A stretch of DNA of 64,000 nucleotides from Diadema setosum (GCA_033980235.1 CM067067.1:24304603-24368602); one strand, 5' to 3'. Shown: positions 1 through 10,962, counted from the first letter of the stretch. Notes: generated by a model not told the origin, from the letters alone. Program-made: numbers and translations.

Positions 1-157
1 ATTGTAACTTTTATGCAACGGGCCCCTGATTGGTTAAAAGGGGAGTCATGAAAATAGCTGTGCCCCATTGTTGATCAAGATGACGTCACGATTTACTTTT
101 TTTTTAAGACGGCACTGATTGGGGCATGGCGCGTGTTAAACCTATGGGAAAAACGTT

Positions 158-258
158 GGGTTAGGGTTTTTTTTTTTAGGGTTAGGGTTAGGGTTGGGGT
201 TAGGGTTAGGGTCTGATGGTTAGGGTTAGGATTAGGATTAGGGTTAGGTTTAGGGATA
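158..258. repeat. Interstitial telomere-type TTAGGG repeats
   Basis: About 100 bases of TTAGGG and one-base variants (TTAGGA, TTGGGG, TTAGGTT) interrupted by a run of T. This is the animal telomere unit, but degenerate and short, so it is an internal relic or part of a local repeat rather than a chromosome end. A second tiny patch in the opposite orientation (CCTAACCCTAACCC) lies near 21655 inside a miniature element. Confidence 0.8.
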
Positions 259-340
259 GGATCCCCAATAGATTTTTAGGGTCCCCAATCTGCGCCGTCT
301 AAAAAAAAAAAAACACGCGCCCTGAGCACAGTTGATTAAC

Positions 341-620
341 TGTGCCCTGTAACATGTTAAATAGGTTTGGAGACAGTCGCAACCCGTACACATAGATCGC
401 TCATATGTACGCCCCAGTGATACGACCGCCGCGCATTCGATCAGCGTGCTGTAAAAGAGACTAGCGGCCACTGTGCCTTGTAAAATAGGTTTGGAGACAG
501 TCGCAACCCCGTACTACACTGTACACATAGATGATCACTCATTATTTACGCACCGATTATACGACCGCGCCGCCGCGCTGTCGATCAGCATTGATTACGA
601 GTGCTGTAAAAGAGACTAGA
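341..620. repeat. Tandem duplication, about 130-150 bp per unit
   Basis: Two head-to-tail copies begin near 341 and 472. Both read TGTGCC(C/T)TGTAA, then AATAGGTTTGGAGACAGTC, a CGACCGCC-rich stretch, and end in GTGCTGTAAAAGAGACTAG. The second copy carries small insertions. No coding potential is seen. Confidence 0.75.
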
Positions 621-621
621 A

Positions 622-696
622 TCTATATTTTCGGTATCTATATTTCGGAATCTATATTTTCGGTATCTATATTTCGGAATTTATATTTTCGGTATA
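622..696. repeat. Minisatellite with TATATTTTCGGTATC unit
   Basis: Alternating TCTATATTTTCGGTA and TCTATATTTCGGAA blocks repeat about three times with a period near 28 bases. Confidence 0.8.
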
Positions 697-700
697 TAAA

Positions 701-869
701 ACAAATAATGACTGCTTGATATTCGGGGCACAGTTAAAATTATGTAGGCCCTCGGTGATGTGAAAACCATAACCATGCCCTCAGCTTCACTCGGGCATAG
801 TTACGGTTTTCACATCACCTTGGGCCCATAATTTTAACTGTGCCCCTCATAGCAGTCATTATTTGTATA
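701..869. repeat. Inverted repeat (hairpin) of about 170 bp
   Basis: The left arm (CAAATAATGACTGC, then GGGGCACAGTTAAAATTAT, then GGTGATGTGAAAACC) is mirrored by the right arm (GGTTTTCACATCACC, then ATAATTTTAACTGTGCCCC, then GCAGTCATTATTTG). The loop is centred near 785. It is a fold-back element or the hairpin end of one; no target duplication could be assigned. Confidence 0.8.
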
Positions 870-904
870 ATGTTATATATATTTTGTATTTATATTATAT
901 ATTC

Positions 905-942
905 ATATATGTATCATATATATATATATATATATATACACG

Positions 943-987
<45 letters not shown>
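905..987. repeat. (TA)n / (CA)n microsatellite
   Basis: Alternating TA, with a central CACACA stretch near 941-959. It forms the left flank of the miniature element that follows; a second TA tract, 1231-1268, forms its right flank. Confidence 0.9.
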
Positions 988-990
<3 letters not shown>

Positions 991-1229
991 GAGTTTGTTC
1001 GCAAAAACCGATGTCCATTTTTGAAGATTTTGAAGTACGGTCTCTGTAATAAAGTACAAAATTATACCTTTTAAATGATATATTGGTCACTGCATATAAA
1101 GGTACATTTTTGAAGTTATGGTCAAAAGAAGCAAAAATTTTCTTATTCTCTTTATTTTTCTTGACCTTCAATCGCAAATATCTCCATTTGGCAAATATGG
1201 ACTTATCGGTTTTTGCGAACAAACACTTC
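988..1229. mobile_element. Miniature inverted-repeat element, GAAGAGTTTG family, copy 1
   Basis: The ends are inverted repeats of about 30 bases (GAAGAGTTTGTTCGCAAAAA and TTTTTGCGAACAAACACTTC). A second copy at 22450-22704 has the same interior in reverse orientation, which makes these two independent insertions of one nonautonomous DNA element. Both sit in TA-rich flanks, so TA may be the target. No transposase is encoded. Confidence 0.75.
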
Positions 1230-1260
<31 letters not shown>

Positions 1261-1268
1261 ATATATGA

Positions 1269-2459
1269 ATCGTTGCACGCAATCACAAGAACTACACGTA
1301 AGAAACGGCAACTCGGCACAGTCTGTTTACGAGTTGTTGAACAAGGGGGCGAGATATTCAAGAAATAAAACAGTGTTAAAGCTTGCAATACTAATAAGAC
1401 CCCCCCCCCCCCTTAATTCTTTTTAATGCATTACCACATTTCAGAAAATTCATGAATCAACTTTAATAGATGGGAGGTAATGCAGCATAAAGTCGATTTT
1501 CTTACACTCGAATGCAATCAACACCTATTCAATAAGAGAAACCTTTACCTTCTGCCAACCCTGGTTAAAACACTTTTGAATATAAAATTCCACTTCCCTT
1601 GTATTACACTGAGAATCGTCCGAGTCACATCCATCGGCTGAGACTCTTCAACGTCCGCAATGAGTCCATGTAGCCATGTCCATGACACACAAAATACAAA
1701 GATAAAGTTATAATCCCATGTCATGAAATATTCTATTTCATCTATTTAGCATTTTGGCTGCCAATGCATCTATATGATATTGTATTTTATGTGAAAATTA
1801 CAGTCCAGTTCTACTTTGCCGGACAGGTTAATTGAGAAAAAGTGGTCTGCGGTAATACCGTGTGCAATGGTGTGCACGTTGTCTTTATAAGAACTGTTGT
1901 TTGAGGAAAGAAGACATTGCAAAGACGTGAAAAAGGGAAGCAATTAACGAAGGGAGATCGACTTTCTATGGTCTTCTTTCGTCAAACAACTGTTATTTCA
2001 AGGACTGCATACACATGGCGCGATGTTAACGCAAACTTCTATTCCTTATTTGAATCACCAGGAAAACTTTCAAAAGAACACATTAACATGAAGCTGTTTC
2101 CTATCACTTGACTGAGCGTAATTCTTATTTAAATCGCTTGGTCTAACTTTGGCATGACATCGCACTGGTTTCAAATCTAGATTTTCGTTTCTTACGATTC
2201 TCTCAGTGTAAAGCTTTCTGTGCCGTTGAGGCTATAGTGGGCCATTCTTCGCCAGACCCTGTGTATTGTCAGAACGAGCATATGGGGGTTACACTGGCAG
2301 GACAAGACTTGTGTTCTGCGTGATCTCCTGCCGGAGTACGACGTGTCTAGATGTACAGACCTATCTTATCAGAGAGCCTAGAGTCATGATGGTATAAGAG
2401 GGGTACTGAGATGGTCTCGTATATGGGAAGAATGTGTGGGTGATGACTTTCCATGGCCT
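1269..2459. other. Mostly unique noncoding DNA
   Basis: No gene or repeat could be supported. There is a C10 run near 1401. A short minus-strand frame near 1540-1645 ends in a GTAAAG donor-like site but has no convincing acceptor, so it is not called as an exon. Confidence 0.5.
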
Positions 2460-2626
2460 CGTTGCAAGAAAGTTGCAATCAATTGCAAATAATTGCTAAT
2501 TTTGAAACAACCATTCTGATTGGCTCAGGGTCTGCCCTATTAAGAAGACATGCATGCAACAATGATTTTGATTGGCCAGTGACAATCAGTTGCAAGTTGC
2601 GTTTAAACGCAAAGTTTCTAGCAACG
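2460..2626. mobile_element. Miniature inverted-repeat element with CGTTGC ends
   Basis: The left end CGTTGCAAGAAAGTTGC and right end GCAAAGTTTCTAGCAACG are imperfect inverted repeats. The interior repeats the AGTTGCAA / TTGCAACT theme and has two copies of GATTGG. Length 167 bases, no open frame of note. Confidence 0.6.
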
Positions 2627-4768
2627 GGGCCCAGACCTGCCCCGAGTGGGTCCGTCGTCATGGCATATTGTTTGTTTGATTGCTGTTTTACACCAGTGAT
2701 AAGCAAACATCTTGACTCTTCATGAGGTGTTCATCATTTTGCACAGGGATGCTCATGGTTGTTGATTGTATTATTGTTTAAAGCATTTCCATCCGTTCTT
2801 ATTACTGTGGCGTATACTTAGGTGCCTTGAGTATATATTGTATGTTTGTTTGTTTGTGAGCTTGTGAGTTTACATGTATTTTCCTGTTCATCTACGTTTG
2901 AATATTCAGCAGATCATGACAATTTCGACCCTATTACCAGATTACACTTCAGCGGAATTGTTCGAGAGATTCGATCGCGTTCAGCCGCGATAACTGATGG
3001 ATATAGTGTAGATGTTTTATGCCATGCAACGTGGAAGGTGATTCAGTTTCTCCTGAAAGCTCACAAGCTTAAAAACTAGTACAGCTGTATCACAAACAAT
3101 CGCTCTGCTTAAGTATTATACAAGATTTGATGGAATAACAAATCTATTAATGGCACTAAATTTGGCCTATTAAACAAAGGGAACGCGGAACAGAGAATTC
3201 ACAGAAACTACAAAAGCTGGGCTTCTGCATCTATTAATCCTTGGATTCTAACTATATAATCACCATGATCATTATCTAGAAATGTGAATAATACCACTGA
3301 GAATGATCTTGAATAACAGGATGGTATTTCAGAAATAAGGGTAAATTCAGGTTTGTATAGTACTGGTGCTGGTGTTATCTCCCAAAGATAAACCGTAAAT
3401 GCTGAGTTTTATAGACAAAGATAAGGAGGAAAGATTTTAAAGCAGTCATAAATTTCCGATCCTCTACCAAAAACAACGATTTTAATTTGATCTCAGCTAA
3501 AGATTTATATGGCCATTTCTAGGGCGTTCGTGACATTTTGAGGAACAAGGTTGCAGGAGTATTAGGTGCGTGTGAGCCACGCCCATTATGGCACAGCTGT
3601 AATACGGACGTCAAACTTGAAATGACAATTCTGATGATCCCGTCGAGCTTTTGTCAGCCAACGAGGAAAAGCACACAAATCAACAATACGAATATACCAG
3701 TACATGAATAGTTCAGCTCGGCCCAGAGCAGCCGACGTTCAACAATGCGGGCCCATCCCATTGCCTGAACTACGTCCTCATTTAGAGTTTGAGCTTGAGT
3801 TGGCGCAGTTATTTGGTTGTTATTGACTGTTCGGATAGCACTGACAACAGCACGAGCACCGAACTTAAAAATTACCAATAATGTTATCGGAACCGAGCAA
3901 ACCTTGGACAAGGAAGCTTAACGAGAGGTAAGTGTGACCGAAGTTGCAAGAGGGCAGAATAGACGTTTTCAAATGCTCAGAACAAGATGTTTTCTGATGC
4001 CTCAGAGTAATTCTGGTTTTGGGGGCAAGACGCTTCCAAGTTGAACTCATAAATTTTGTCTAAGGGTATTCCATGCAGGTGTGTCATTTCAATATCTACA
4101 ATAAATGTTATCTAAATACCTAATGATTGATAAAGAGTAAAACTAGCATGACCAGCGGATTGTGCAACGCCACAGGATATAGAATATGTATAGTCAACAT
4201 GCTTTCCCAATATAACATGATATGATTATTTCTACCTTTTTTTTAAGTATTCACCCCACAAAGAAAAAAGGTCAACTGCATATGAATCATTGGTCCTCGC
4301 AACAAACAACACTAACAGGCAGAGCCGAGCCTCAGTGTTATTATGTCTGTGCTGCTGAACGAGAGCAAAAGAACCATGGAGCATTGGAGACCCACTGGAA
4401 AGCAGCAGAAATCAATGTTTACGGAGCTAAATTGGGAAGCCTCACCCCATAGAAATGCAACAACGAAGATAAGGGCGGCTAGGTATTCATAATGAAGTGA
4501 ACAGACTCTGGAGTGCGCTGTGCGGTTCCATTTTAATGAAGTAAATTCCGCACATTATTACTCGGGTTAATGTCTGTATATGGAATGTCTGAATGCCTGT
4601 ATTATGGAACAGTAAATGGGGAAGTTTTCCACAATATACATGTCGATTGAGTGAATGCAGCAATACTCGTAGAGCATATCGGTGAATGTTTGAGGAAACT
4701 CGGACATTTCGCTCTTTAGCTTCGGACTTCTAATATTTCGGTGCTGTCACCCCTCTTTGAGAAGACTA
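2627..4768. other. Noncoding or unassigned DNA
   Basis: Several frames of 70-85 codons exist here. One on the minus strand (3654-3911) ends in a hydrophobic stretch; another on the plus strand lies at 2846-3079. None has a recognised domain, paired splice signals or a homologue elsewhere in the window. I see no supported gene. Confidence 0.4.
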
Positions 4769-4778
4769 CAATTATTCG

Positions 4779-4786
4779 TGACGTCA
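4779..4786. promoter_or_regulatory. CRE-like palindrome TGACGTCA
   Basis: A perfect 8-base CRE (CREB/ATF site) within ATTCGTGACGTCACGGCAGAACAACG. The same context recurs inverted at 5442-5449 (GTTGTTCGGCAGTGACGTCACGAATTG), so the two sites are the arms of an inverted repeat of about 680 bp surrounding a miniature transposon. Function as an enhancer is inference only. Confidence 0.35.
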
Positions 4787-4920
4787 CGGCAGAACAACGA
4801 TGTAAAGAAAATAGAAAGAGAATTCTCAAAATCAGAATTCCTAGCATATTCATGGAAAGAGTGATTGACTTATACTTCTGTAAGAAAAGCGGGGGGGGGG
4901 GGATAATATCACCCCTAACA

Positions 4921-5346
4921 CATGGCTCGACACTAACCTTTTTGTTTGGTGGCCCGATGGGGCCACCAAAATCCTAAATTCCACATTTTTGGTGGCCCGA
5001 GAGAAAAATTTGGTGTCCCGAAAAAAAACAGTAAAAAACATTAAAAGTCCTTTTTTTTTTTAATGAGTTCAATATTTAAGATTTATGATAGTAAGAATTA
5101 GAATTGGACATATCTACTCATAAATAAACCTCAACAAACTTGCAACACTCTCTCAGGCATTCATTCAGTCCTTTTCATCCATCCTTTAAACAAATTTGAC
5201 TGCTAATTTTCGGCAAAAAGTTACGAATTTATTGATTTACTTTTCAAAAAATTTTGGTGGCCAGAGGCGGGCCACCAAAATTTGGTGGCCCAACTTTCAT
5301 TTTTGGTGGCCCCGGGCCACCGGGCCACCGTTAGTGTCGAGCCCTG
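4921..5346. mobile_element. hAT-like miniature element, GGCTCGACACTAAC ends
   Basis: The left terminus CATGGCTCGACACTAAC and right terminus GTTAGTGTCGAGCCCTG are inverted repeats resembling the CAGGG-type ends of hAT elements. Just inside them, and again on both sides of the AT-rich centre, is a subterminal array of GGTGGCCC / GGGCCACC boxes, as expected for transposase-binding sites. There is no transposase. A clean 8-bp duplication was not found. Confidence 0.65.
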
Positions 5347-5441
5347 GTTATGTCAGTAACAAGTCGAGGGAATTGAAGGATTTTCAGAAACAATTAAATT
5401 TGCATTGTACCATGTATGTTCTCTATACCGTTGTTCGGCAG

Positions 5442-5449
5442 TGACGTCA
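5442..5449. promoter_or_regulatory. CRE-like palindrome TGACGTCA upstream of the CSD gene
   Basis: A perfect CRE lies about 470 bp before the start codon of the cold-shock-domain gene and about 290 bp before its putative 3' splice site. It is the right arm of the inverted repeat begun at 4779. A promoter role is possible but unproven; a transposon-end origin is equally likely. Confidence 0.3.
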
Positions 5450-5732
5450 CGAATTGTAATACATGTATTCTTGTAATGCAGTGATGGCGGCACTAAACTA
5501 TAAGAATTTCATAACTTTTGATCGGATTGTCGGATTTTACTCGAACTTCGCTGACGTGTTCTAAAGTTTGCTGTCTTTACTCAATCAGTATGAGGGGAAA
5601 CTTCCCTTGTAACCGTACATTTTATCACATTGAATTTCAATGACAGTCTCTGAGTTACGAATCTGACAACTTACAGTATATGTGTTCGGTGTATATCTTT
5701 GGAAAACAATATCGAAAGAGTAAGCCTATTTT

Positions 5733-5742
5733 CTTTTTCCAG
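5733..5742 (+). promoter_or_regulatory. 3' splice site upstream of the CSD start codon
   Basis: A pyrimidine tract ending TTCTTTTTCCAG is followed by exon-like sequence leading to the ATG at 5919. The larger CSD gene at 35662 also has strong acceptors just before its ATG, so both genes probably have a 5' noncoding exon upstream. Confidence 0.5.
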
Positions 5743-5918
5743 CACGTCCATCAACCCAACTACGATAACATCGGGAAGGACCTAGACTTAGGCCGTACTA
5801 TAATAGTCATGCTAGTAGGGCCTACTGGACTCCTTTGTCAGAAGCGTCAAATGTGTCTGGACCCACCTTGCTTCAATTGCTTAGCTCTCTCCGACTGACT
5901 AGAAAGTGTTACCATACA

Positions 5919-6380
5919 ATGTCTCGGCAAAGATACCCATCAAGTCAGGTTGAGAATGAGGACTCTTTAATCCCCTTAAAGACAGCTGTATCAGGTGTTA
6001 CCAAACGCTTTGTTGACGAAGGCGGCTACGGATTCATCGTCTACGCAGGGGAAAACATTTTCTTTCACCAATCTCAGATTGAAGAGAACGACCCGCGCAG
6101 GTGTCGCCGTATCAAGGAAAGAGGAAACTCCGTCGTCTTTGACTTGATGATCGGACGAAAAGGATTTGCCGCTCACCACGTGAAACTGTATATGGAGCCA
6201 GACGTTGGCGAGGACGACGACAACGACGACGATGATGACGAACTTGACGACATGTCGCTGGCATCGTATCAGAGTCATGATTCTTCGTGGGAAGGCTCGG
6301 ACAAAAGCCAACATGATGATGACGATGGATGTAACAATGAGCGCGCAGACGAATTTTGTTGTTTTTGCATGATACTTTAA
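5919..6380 (+). CDS. Small cold-shock-domain protein with acidic tail and CaaX-like end
   Basis: This 153-residue protein should bind single-stranded nucleic acid, probably RNA, through a single cold-shock domain at about residues 22-92. The RNP1-like motif is GYGFI (37-41) and the RNP2-like motif IFFHQSQI (47-54). A conserved FDL..G.KGFAA segment follows. Residues 95-111 are almost all Asp/Glu, and a Ser/Asp-rich tail ends in CCFCMIL. C-M-I-L at 150-153 fits a CaaX box; Leu in the last position usually favours geranylgeranylation, and Cys147 and Cys148 could be acylated. The ATG at 5919 is chosen because it matches the MSQQ start of the paralogue at 35662; the frame is open further upstream without an ATG. 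AATAAA at 6386-6391 follows the stop by five bases. Domain assignment is secure; lipidation is prediction. Confidence 0.8.
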   Translation: MSRQRYPSSQVENEDSLIPLKTAVSGVTKRFVDEGGYGFIVYAGENIFFHQSQIEENDPRRCRRIKERGNSVVFDLMIGRKGFAAHHVKLYMEPDVGEDDDNDDDDDELDDMSLASYQSHDSSWEGSDKSQHDDDDGCNNERADEFCCFCMIL

Positions 6381-6385
6381 ATCTC

Positions 6386-6391
6386 AATAAA
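6386..6391 (+). terminator. Polyadenylation signal AATAAA
   Basis: A canonical AATAAA only five bases after the CSD gene's TAA stop implies an unusually short 3' UTR, cleaved perhaps 10-30 bases downstream. It supports the view that CMIL is the true C-terminus rather than readthrough into an intron. Confidence 0.6.
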
Positions 6392-7410
6392 GGGTAAATC
6401 AAAAGACACTATTCCTTAAACCCTTTTTATGCCATGGACTTTGGACAGTGTGTATAACAGCGTTGGGTTTTCTGTGCCATCCGGCATTCAAAGCACACAC
6501 ATAAGTTTGATATTCCAATGTATGTGTGTACAAGTTGTGACATTCTATATGCTGACAACAGGTTATCAGCTTCTTTCATTTTAATGTTATTTTTTGCCTT
6601 TGTCTTTTCTTCCTTTTTTTTGTAGTGTAATCGGAGTTACAACCATTCAATATTTACTTTTGGAAAAACTCTTCTTGTATTCACTTTGTTGTTATAGTGC
6701 TTGTCGTCCGACGAACTTAGACTGCAGCGTGTTTATTTCTGTACAACCGCCTACTTGTATATTCAATCAATTAAATTCTTTGGTAGGAAATAGATTTCTT
6801 TTTTATCTTCATAAAGACCAAACTTAGACTGCACGTACTTTTTATATAGATTCAGAGCACAAAACTCATATTCACATAATATGTAACTCTGCACTTTATA
6901 ATTCGATTATCATACTGAGGGGAGGGGGGATACAGGTCCACTGATGAGAGCGCAGAAATCATTTTGATATGTCTGTATAATTATGATATATGTGAACAGA
7001 CGTACAATTTTATTTTATAGTTAAACCAAATTTGGTATTATCAGGAAGGTTTCTTCTCACCTTCCTGTTATTACCTTGAAAACAAAGGAAGGTTCAAACC
7101 GGGATAATGAAAAGGAAATGATTCATCTATTATTCCCGAAATTACACTGTGGAGAACCAAGAAAGATATTTACGTAAGGAGACTGCGAATGGAAATCATT
7201 TCGACGTTTACGTCCGTCAGCCTTTGATAAACTGATGTTATGCTACCTGGATTGTAATAACAATAACCGTCGTTAATTGCCAACTTGCAAAGATATTAAA
7301 GCAAAACAGTTCAACAACCTATGAAATCGTATATGTGAATACCAGAAAGTGGGGTGTCTCAATCACTGCTCATGTTGTTTTACTACTTATTGTGTATTTG
7401 TATATATATG
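6392..7410. other. Noncoding DNA downstream of the CSD gene
   Basis: AT-rich with no supported gene. A small hairpin (ATCAGGAAGGT ... ACCTTCCTG) lies near 7040-7070. Confidence 0.5.
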
Positions 7411-7510
7411 TATATATAGTGCGAGAAGAGCATACGTGGACCATGCGTGGACGTAGCTAGTCTACTAGCTAGCTACGTCCACGAATGCTCTTCTTCTCGC
7501 ACTATATATG
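7411..7510. repeat. Near-perfect hairpin, about 100 bp
   Basis: The left arm ATATATAGTGCGAGAAGAGC and right arm GCTCTTCTTCTCGCACTATA, with inner GTGGACGTAGCTAG / CTAGCTACGTCCAC, pair around a centre near 7471. It is flanked by TA microsatellite. A second, smaller hairpin follows at 7561-7625 (CATATGTGATGAAAACC ... GGTTTTTATCACATATAT). Confidence 0.8.
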
Positions 7511-7526
7511 TATGTTTGTATGTATA

Positions 7527-7564
<38 letters not shown>

Positions 7565-7626
7565 TATACATATGTGATGAAAACCTAAAATGTCATTAGA
7601 TGGTTTTTATCACATATATATGCATA

Positions 7627-7659
<33 letters not shown>

Positions 7660-7660
7660 G

Positions 7661-7752
7661 AGTATCAACACTTGAGAAAGGGCGGCGAGACGCTCGAAAA
7701 TTTGTGTACAGAAATAAACCGTTGGTGATACAGCATGAACTTTGTTCCAGTT
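7661..7752 (+). mobile_element. Retroelement-like 3' tail, CACTTGAGAAAG family, copy 1
   Basis: AGTATCAACACTTGAGAAAG, a short hairpin around CGCTCGAAA, then AATAAACCGTTGGTGATA and GCATGAACTTTG. The same arrangement recurs at 58596-58683, about 51 kb away. Two dispersed copies with an AATAAA-like block suggest the terminal segment of a retroelement. The family was not identified. Confidence 0.5.
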
Positions 7753-7799
7753 TTGTTACTTATCTTTTTATCTTGCCAACACGTGGACTACCTAATCAA

Positions 7800-7801
7800 C
7801 A

Positions 7802-7835
<34 letters not shown>

Positions 7836-8180
7836 CTCCTGGGTGGAACCTTAAGGAGACGTTCGTGAAATACATACCTTACGGAGACAATATGGTAAAC
7901 TGTGATAAAAGCGATTTTGTCATAGTTTCTATTTTTGAATTTTACGTTAAAACATTGAAAATGAAGATATCTTTTTAATCTGAAATAAAAATTGGAGCTT
8001 AGAAAATTCATTTCAGATATATATTCTGTAAGTGATATTTTTGTCTCCTTTGGGTTTTCTAACCCATAAGTCCACCTTAGGGAGACACTATGAATAAAAA
8101 GTACCTTTGGGAGACGTGTCTCCTTAATGTGCCAATATCAAATTTCATAAATATGCATCGTACATTAGGGAGACAGAATA
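7800..8180. mobile_element. GTCTCC-box element in a TA microsatellite
   Basis: After a (TA)n tract comes ATATACTCCTGGGTGGAACC followed by repeated GGAGAC / GTCTCC boxes at about 7854, 7885, 8044, 8083, 8110, 8116 and 8170. The edge resembles the terminus of the element at 32758-32928 (ATACTCCTAGATGGGTC in reverse). The right boundary is uncertain. Confidence 0.45.
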
Positions 8181-9149
8181 GAGTACACACGTATCCATAT
8201 ATTAACAGTAAAACATATATGCTTATTTTTCTTATTTTTCTTTCTTATTACCGATCATTTCTGTTGCTATTGTTCAAGAGGAAATATTCAATTCTTATTT
8301 TTTTTTTATAATTAAGTACTCGTAACTTAAGGTTTCATACCCTTCCCATAAGCTACCTTTAAAGCTCATTGAGGGGAGGGGGCATTGTGCCCTCCCTAGA
8401 TTTTCATTTGCGTTTCCTTTGCCCTCTATCCAATTCCAACACGATTTAGTGACTTATTCGAACATCTTATTGCAAACATTTGTATATATGATTTAATTAT
8501 ATATTTGATATTGCTGGTTGCATGGCAATCATAAACTGATAACCATGTCAGTCAGATTCTTTTTCTTTTTTCTGTTCCACTTTCAATTAACAATATTACA
8601 ACGTATGAAATGGGCGTTTCTGGGCTGCAATTTGCTGAAGAAGCAACATGTGAAGTAATTATGGTCCTATTTTTTTTCTTATTATGTCCATTGTTTGTAT
8701 GTGACAAAAGCCCTTCTATTTTGGATCGTTTTGATTCCTTCACCCAAGTTATACCTGTAATATCATTACATAATCGTATAATCTATATATTTTCAGACTC
8801 GAAATTCCAATATTATACAAATGTGAAATGTGATAACTATATATGTACGAACACCTATGCCAGGTCACAGGACCAATCTCATAATGTATTTTTTATGTTG
8901 TTATAAATAGAGCCAAATATGGGTGATCTTAAGAGATTTCAACCATAGCAAATGATAAGATTCTTCTTATTCATTTGTGGCAAATACTTATGGAAAATGA
9001 TTGCTCTATAATCAGACATACCTACCGGGGATGAAAATATTTCACAGAAAAATCATGTTTTAAGCATAATAATATTATTTCTACATGTATGTATGTCTTT
9101 ATTGTTTCTCGTAAATAGCGCCGTCCATGGGTGACCTTGAGAAATTTCA
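8181..9149. other. Noncoding AT-rich DNA
   Basis: No supported gene or named repeat. Open frames here lack domains and splice context. Confidence 0.45.
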
Positions 9150-9975
9150 CATGTAGGATCAAGTTCAAGTTCAAGTTCAAATTTATTTTCATATTTCCAT
9201 TTTCTCAATGATGAGATTACAAAATTATTGACAACAAAACAAGAATACAAAATATAAAAAAATCATGTCTTTTGATTGTAGAAGAAAAAGAAAAAAAATA
9301 CATACTTGACTCAAGTGTACATGGTCATATCGTGTGAAAATGTCACTTGTAAGAATGATGGGGCCTACATAAAAGCTTTAAAGCTTGTAAAACTGTAGGT
9401 TCCCGAGTTCATAGGCATATAATTTTACACGGAGAACAGATATGTTTGTCTTGACCAACTAAAATTACACCAGTACAAAAAAAAAAAAGAAAAAAAATCG
9501 ATAAGTAATAGACTACTGTAATGAACCACATAGATATCGCACAAACCATACTGTATACAAATCTCGCAGTGTTTGAAAAACAAAAATGCTATGTTATTTA
9601 AAGATGAATCGGTACCATAAAATAACTTGAATAACTTGGTGCTGCGGACAAGGACAAAATACTGGGAGCATAGTGTGTATCCACTGAGTAATAACTGTTT
9701 TAATTTGCGTTTGAAGGTGAATAAAGATAAGGAAGAAGTGATATCTAGAGGGAGATCATTTCAATATCTGGGTCCAGTAAATATAATAATTGTTTTCTTT
9801 GCAAAAATAGTGCGAATATGGGCGTCACTCTGGCGAGTGGGATAACTGTGGATAGAGCGATTCCTTTTGAACATGTGGATAAAAACAGATGGTACTTCAT
9901 TAGCTGTTAGTTTATACATGAAAATTCCGAGAAATGCTCTACCAATGCGCCAAATATGACAGTGATACATTAAAT
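9150..9975 (-). mobile_element. 3' end of a decayed non-LTR retrotransposon (LINE)
   Basis: On the minus strand, 9970-9761 encodes a stretch with the SIHSYPTRQ ... TGPRY pattern that occurs near the C-terminus of LINE reverse transcriptases. A frameshifted continuation, DLPLDI ... FTFKRKLKQLLL, lies at about 9760-9620. The 3' UTR ends in AATAAATTTGAACTTGAACT, a (TTGAAC)n tail typical of such elements. The copy is 5'-truncated and inactive. Clade not assigned. Confidence 0.65.
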
Positions 9976-10271
9976 AATAAAAAAGTAAGGGGGCACAATG
10001 TGCCCCCCCCCCCCCTCCTTGGACTGGGAAGGGTCAAAATAGCTTTGGGTTAATGGGGCTGAATCCTAACAAATCCTACAATCTGTCAGATCTTGCCGCA
10101 GACAATAGCGTGATGGGTGTCAATCGGTAAAAAAAAAAAAACCAACCAAACAAACGAAAAAAAAAAACCCTCGGCATTTGTATTTATAGTATTTCTTTGC
10201 CTATTGTCAAATATTGCTGCTGAACATAGCTCCATTCTCCTTGACGGCATGTTCTCTTTTCCTTCATTCTT

Positions 10272-10302
<31 letters not shown>

Positions 10303-10582
10303 GTCAATTATGTTACTGATTGTAACACATGTTAGCACCCTCCACGGGCCTTTATAATTATATTTATGCAAATATCACGCAATACCTTTGCTCTACATTT
10401 GGTGAGCGCGTTTTTTTTTTTTAATCATGAAAACGAGGAATTAATGTTGAAAGTTAATATTTCAATCATTTCAAGAGGGAGTTAACATGCTCATGTATGA
10501 CTGCACAGATGTCTCTCTCGTCGGTACATGGGTAACTTTTCACTAGTTTCACTGAAAGTGGTACACTCACACATTCTCATTA
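9976..10582. other. Noncoding DNA with poly-C and (CT)n runs
   Basis: Contains a C-rich run near 10002-10016, A-rich runs near 10130-10166 and a (CT)n tract at 10270-10292. No gene seen. Confidence 0.5.
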
Positions 10583-10950
10583 GGTAGGGATAGTAAAGTA
10601 TCGGTTGAGATGAGGCGTCAGGTGTCCTACATTTGATGTATGATAATGAGAACTAAACCTCTTATGAAGTACTGCAGCGGATATGATTCCAAACGGAATT
10701 CAAAGTTTATTAATATGTGGATGAAAATAGTTTTTGAAATGGCTGAGATGTCCTAAAAACCGATCCTAATGATTGATGGGACCCATCTTTTATTAGGATC
10801 GCTTTGTTTTACTTTGTATTCAGATATTTCAGAAATTTCAAAAATAATTTTCATCAAATAAATTTTGAATTGCTCTTAAAATTGTATACTCTTTCACATA
10901 ATCACAAACTGCTTCCTAGGTATCTTCTCAGCCAATACTGTACCATCCCG
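10583..10950. mobile_element. Palindromic TTAN-target element, copy 1 (degenerate)
   Basis: Long inverted repeat whose ends (TAGGGATAGTAAAGTATCGGT and CCAATACTGTACCATCCC) match the family best seen at 13182, 28083, 44314 and 48521. The centre has the GGGACCCATCTTTTATTAGG motif shared by the family. Diverged; target duplication not recognisable. Confidence 0.65.
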
Positions 10951-10962
10951 GAAACCGGAAAT

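Noticed and set aside
158..258. Chromosome end
   Set aside because: The TTAGGG block is short, degenerate and followed by ordinary sequence on both sides.
914..1388. Minus-strand and plus-strand frames rich in Ile-Tyr
   Set aside because: They are translations of (TA)n microsatellite and of a miniature element; no splice sites or domains.
1540..1645. Minus-strand candidate exon ending in a GTAAAG donor (Asp/Cys-rich)
   Set aside because: Only about 33 codons, no pyrimidine-rich acceptor, no partner exon in phase.
5835..5918. Longer N-terminus for the CSD gene
   Set aside because: The extended frame has no ATG before 5919, and the paralogue starts at the equivalent MSQQ.
7661..7752. Hammerhead ribozyme or Penelope-like terminal repeat
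   Set aside because: A CGAAA-type end and hairpin are present, but the CUGANGA core could not be found in either copy.
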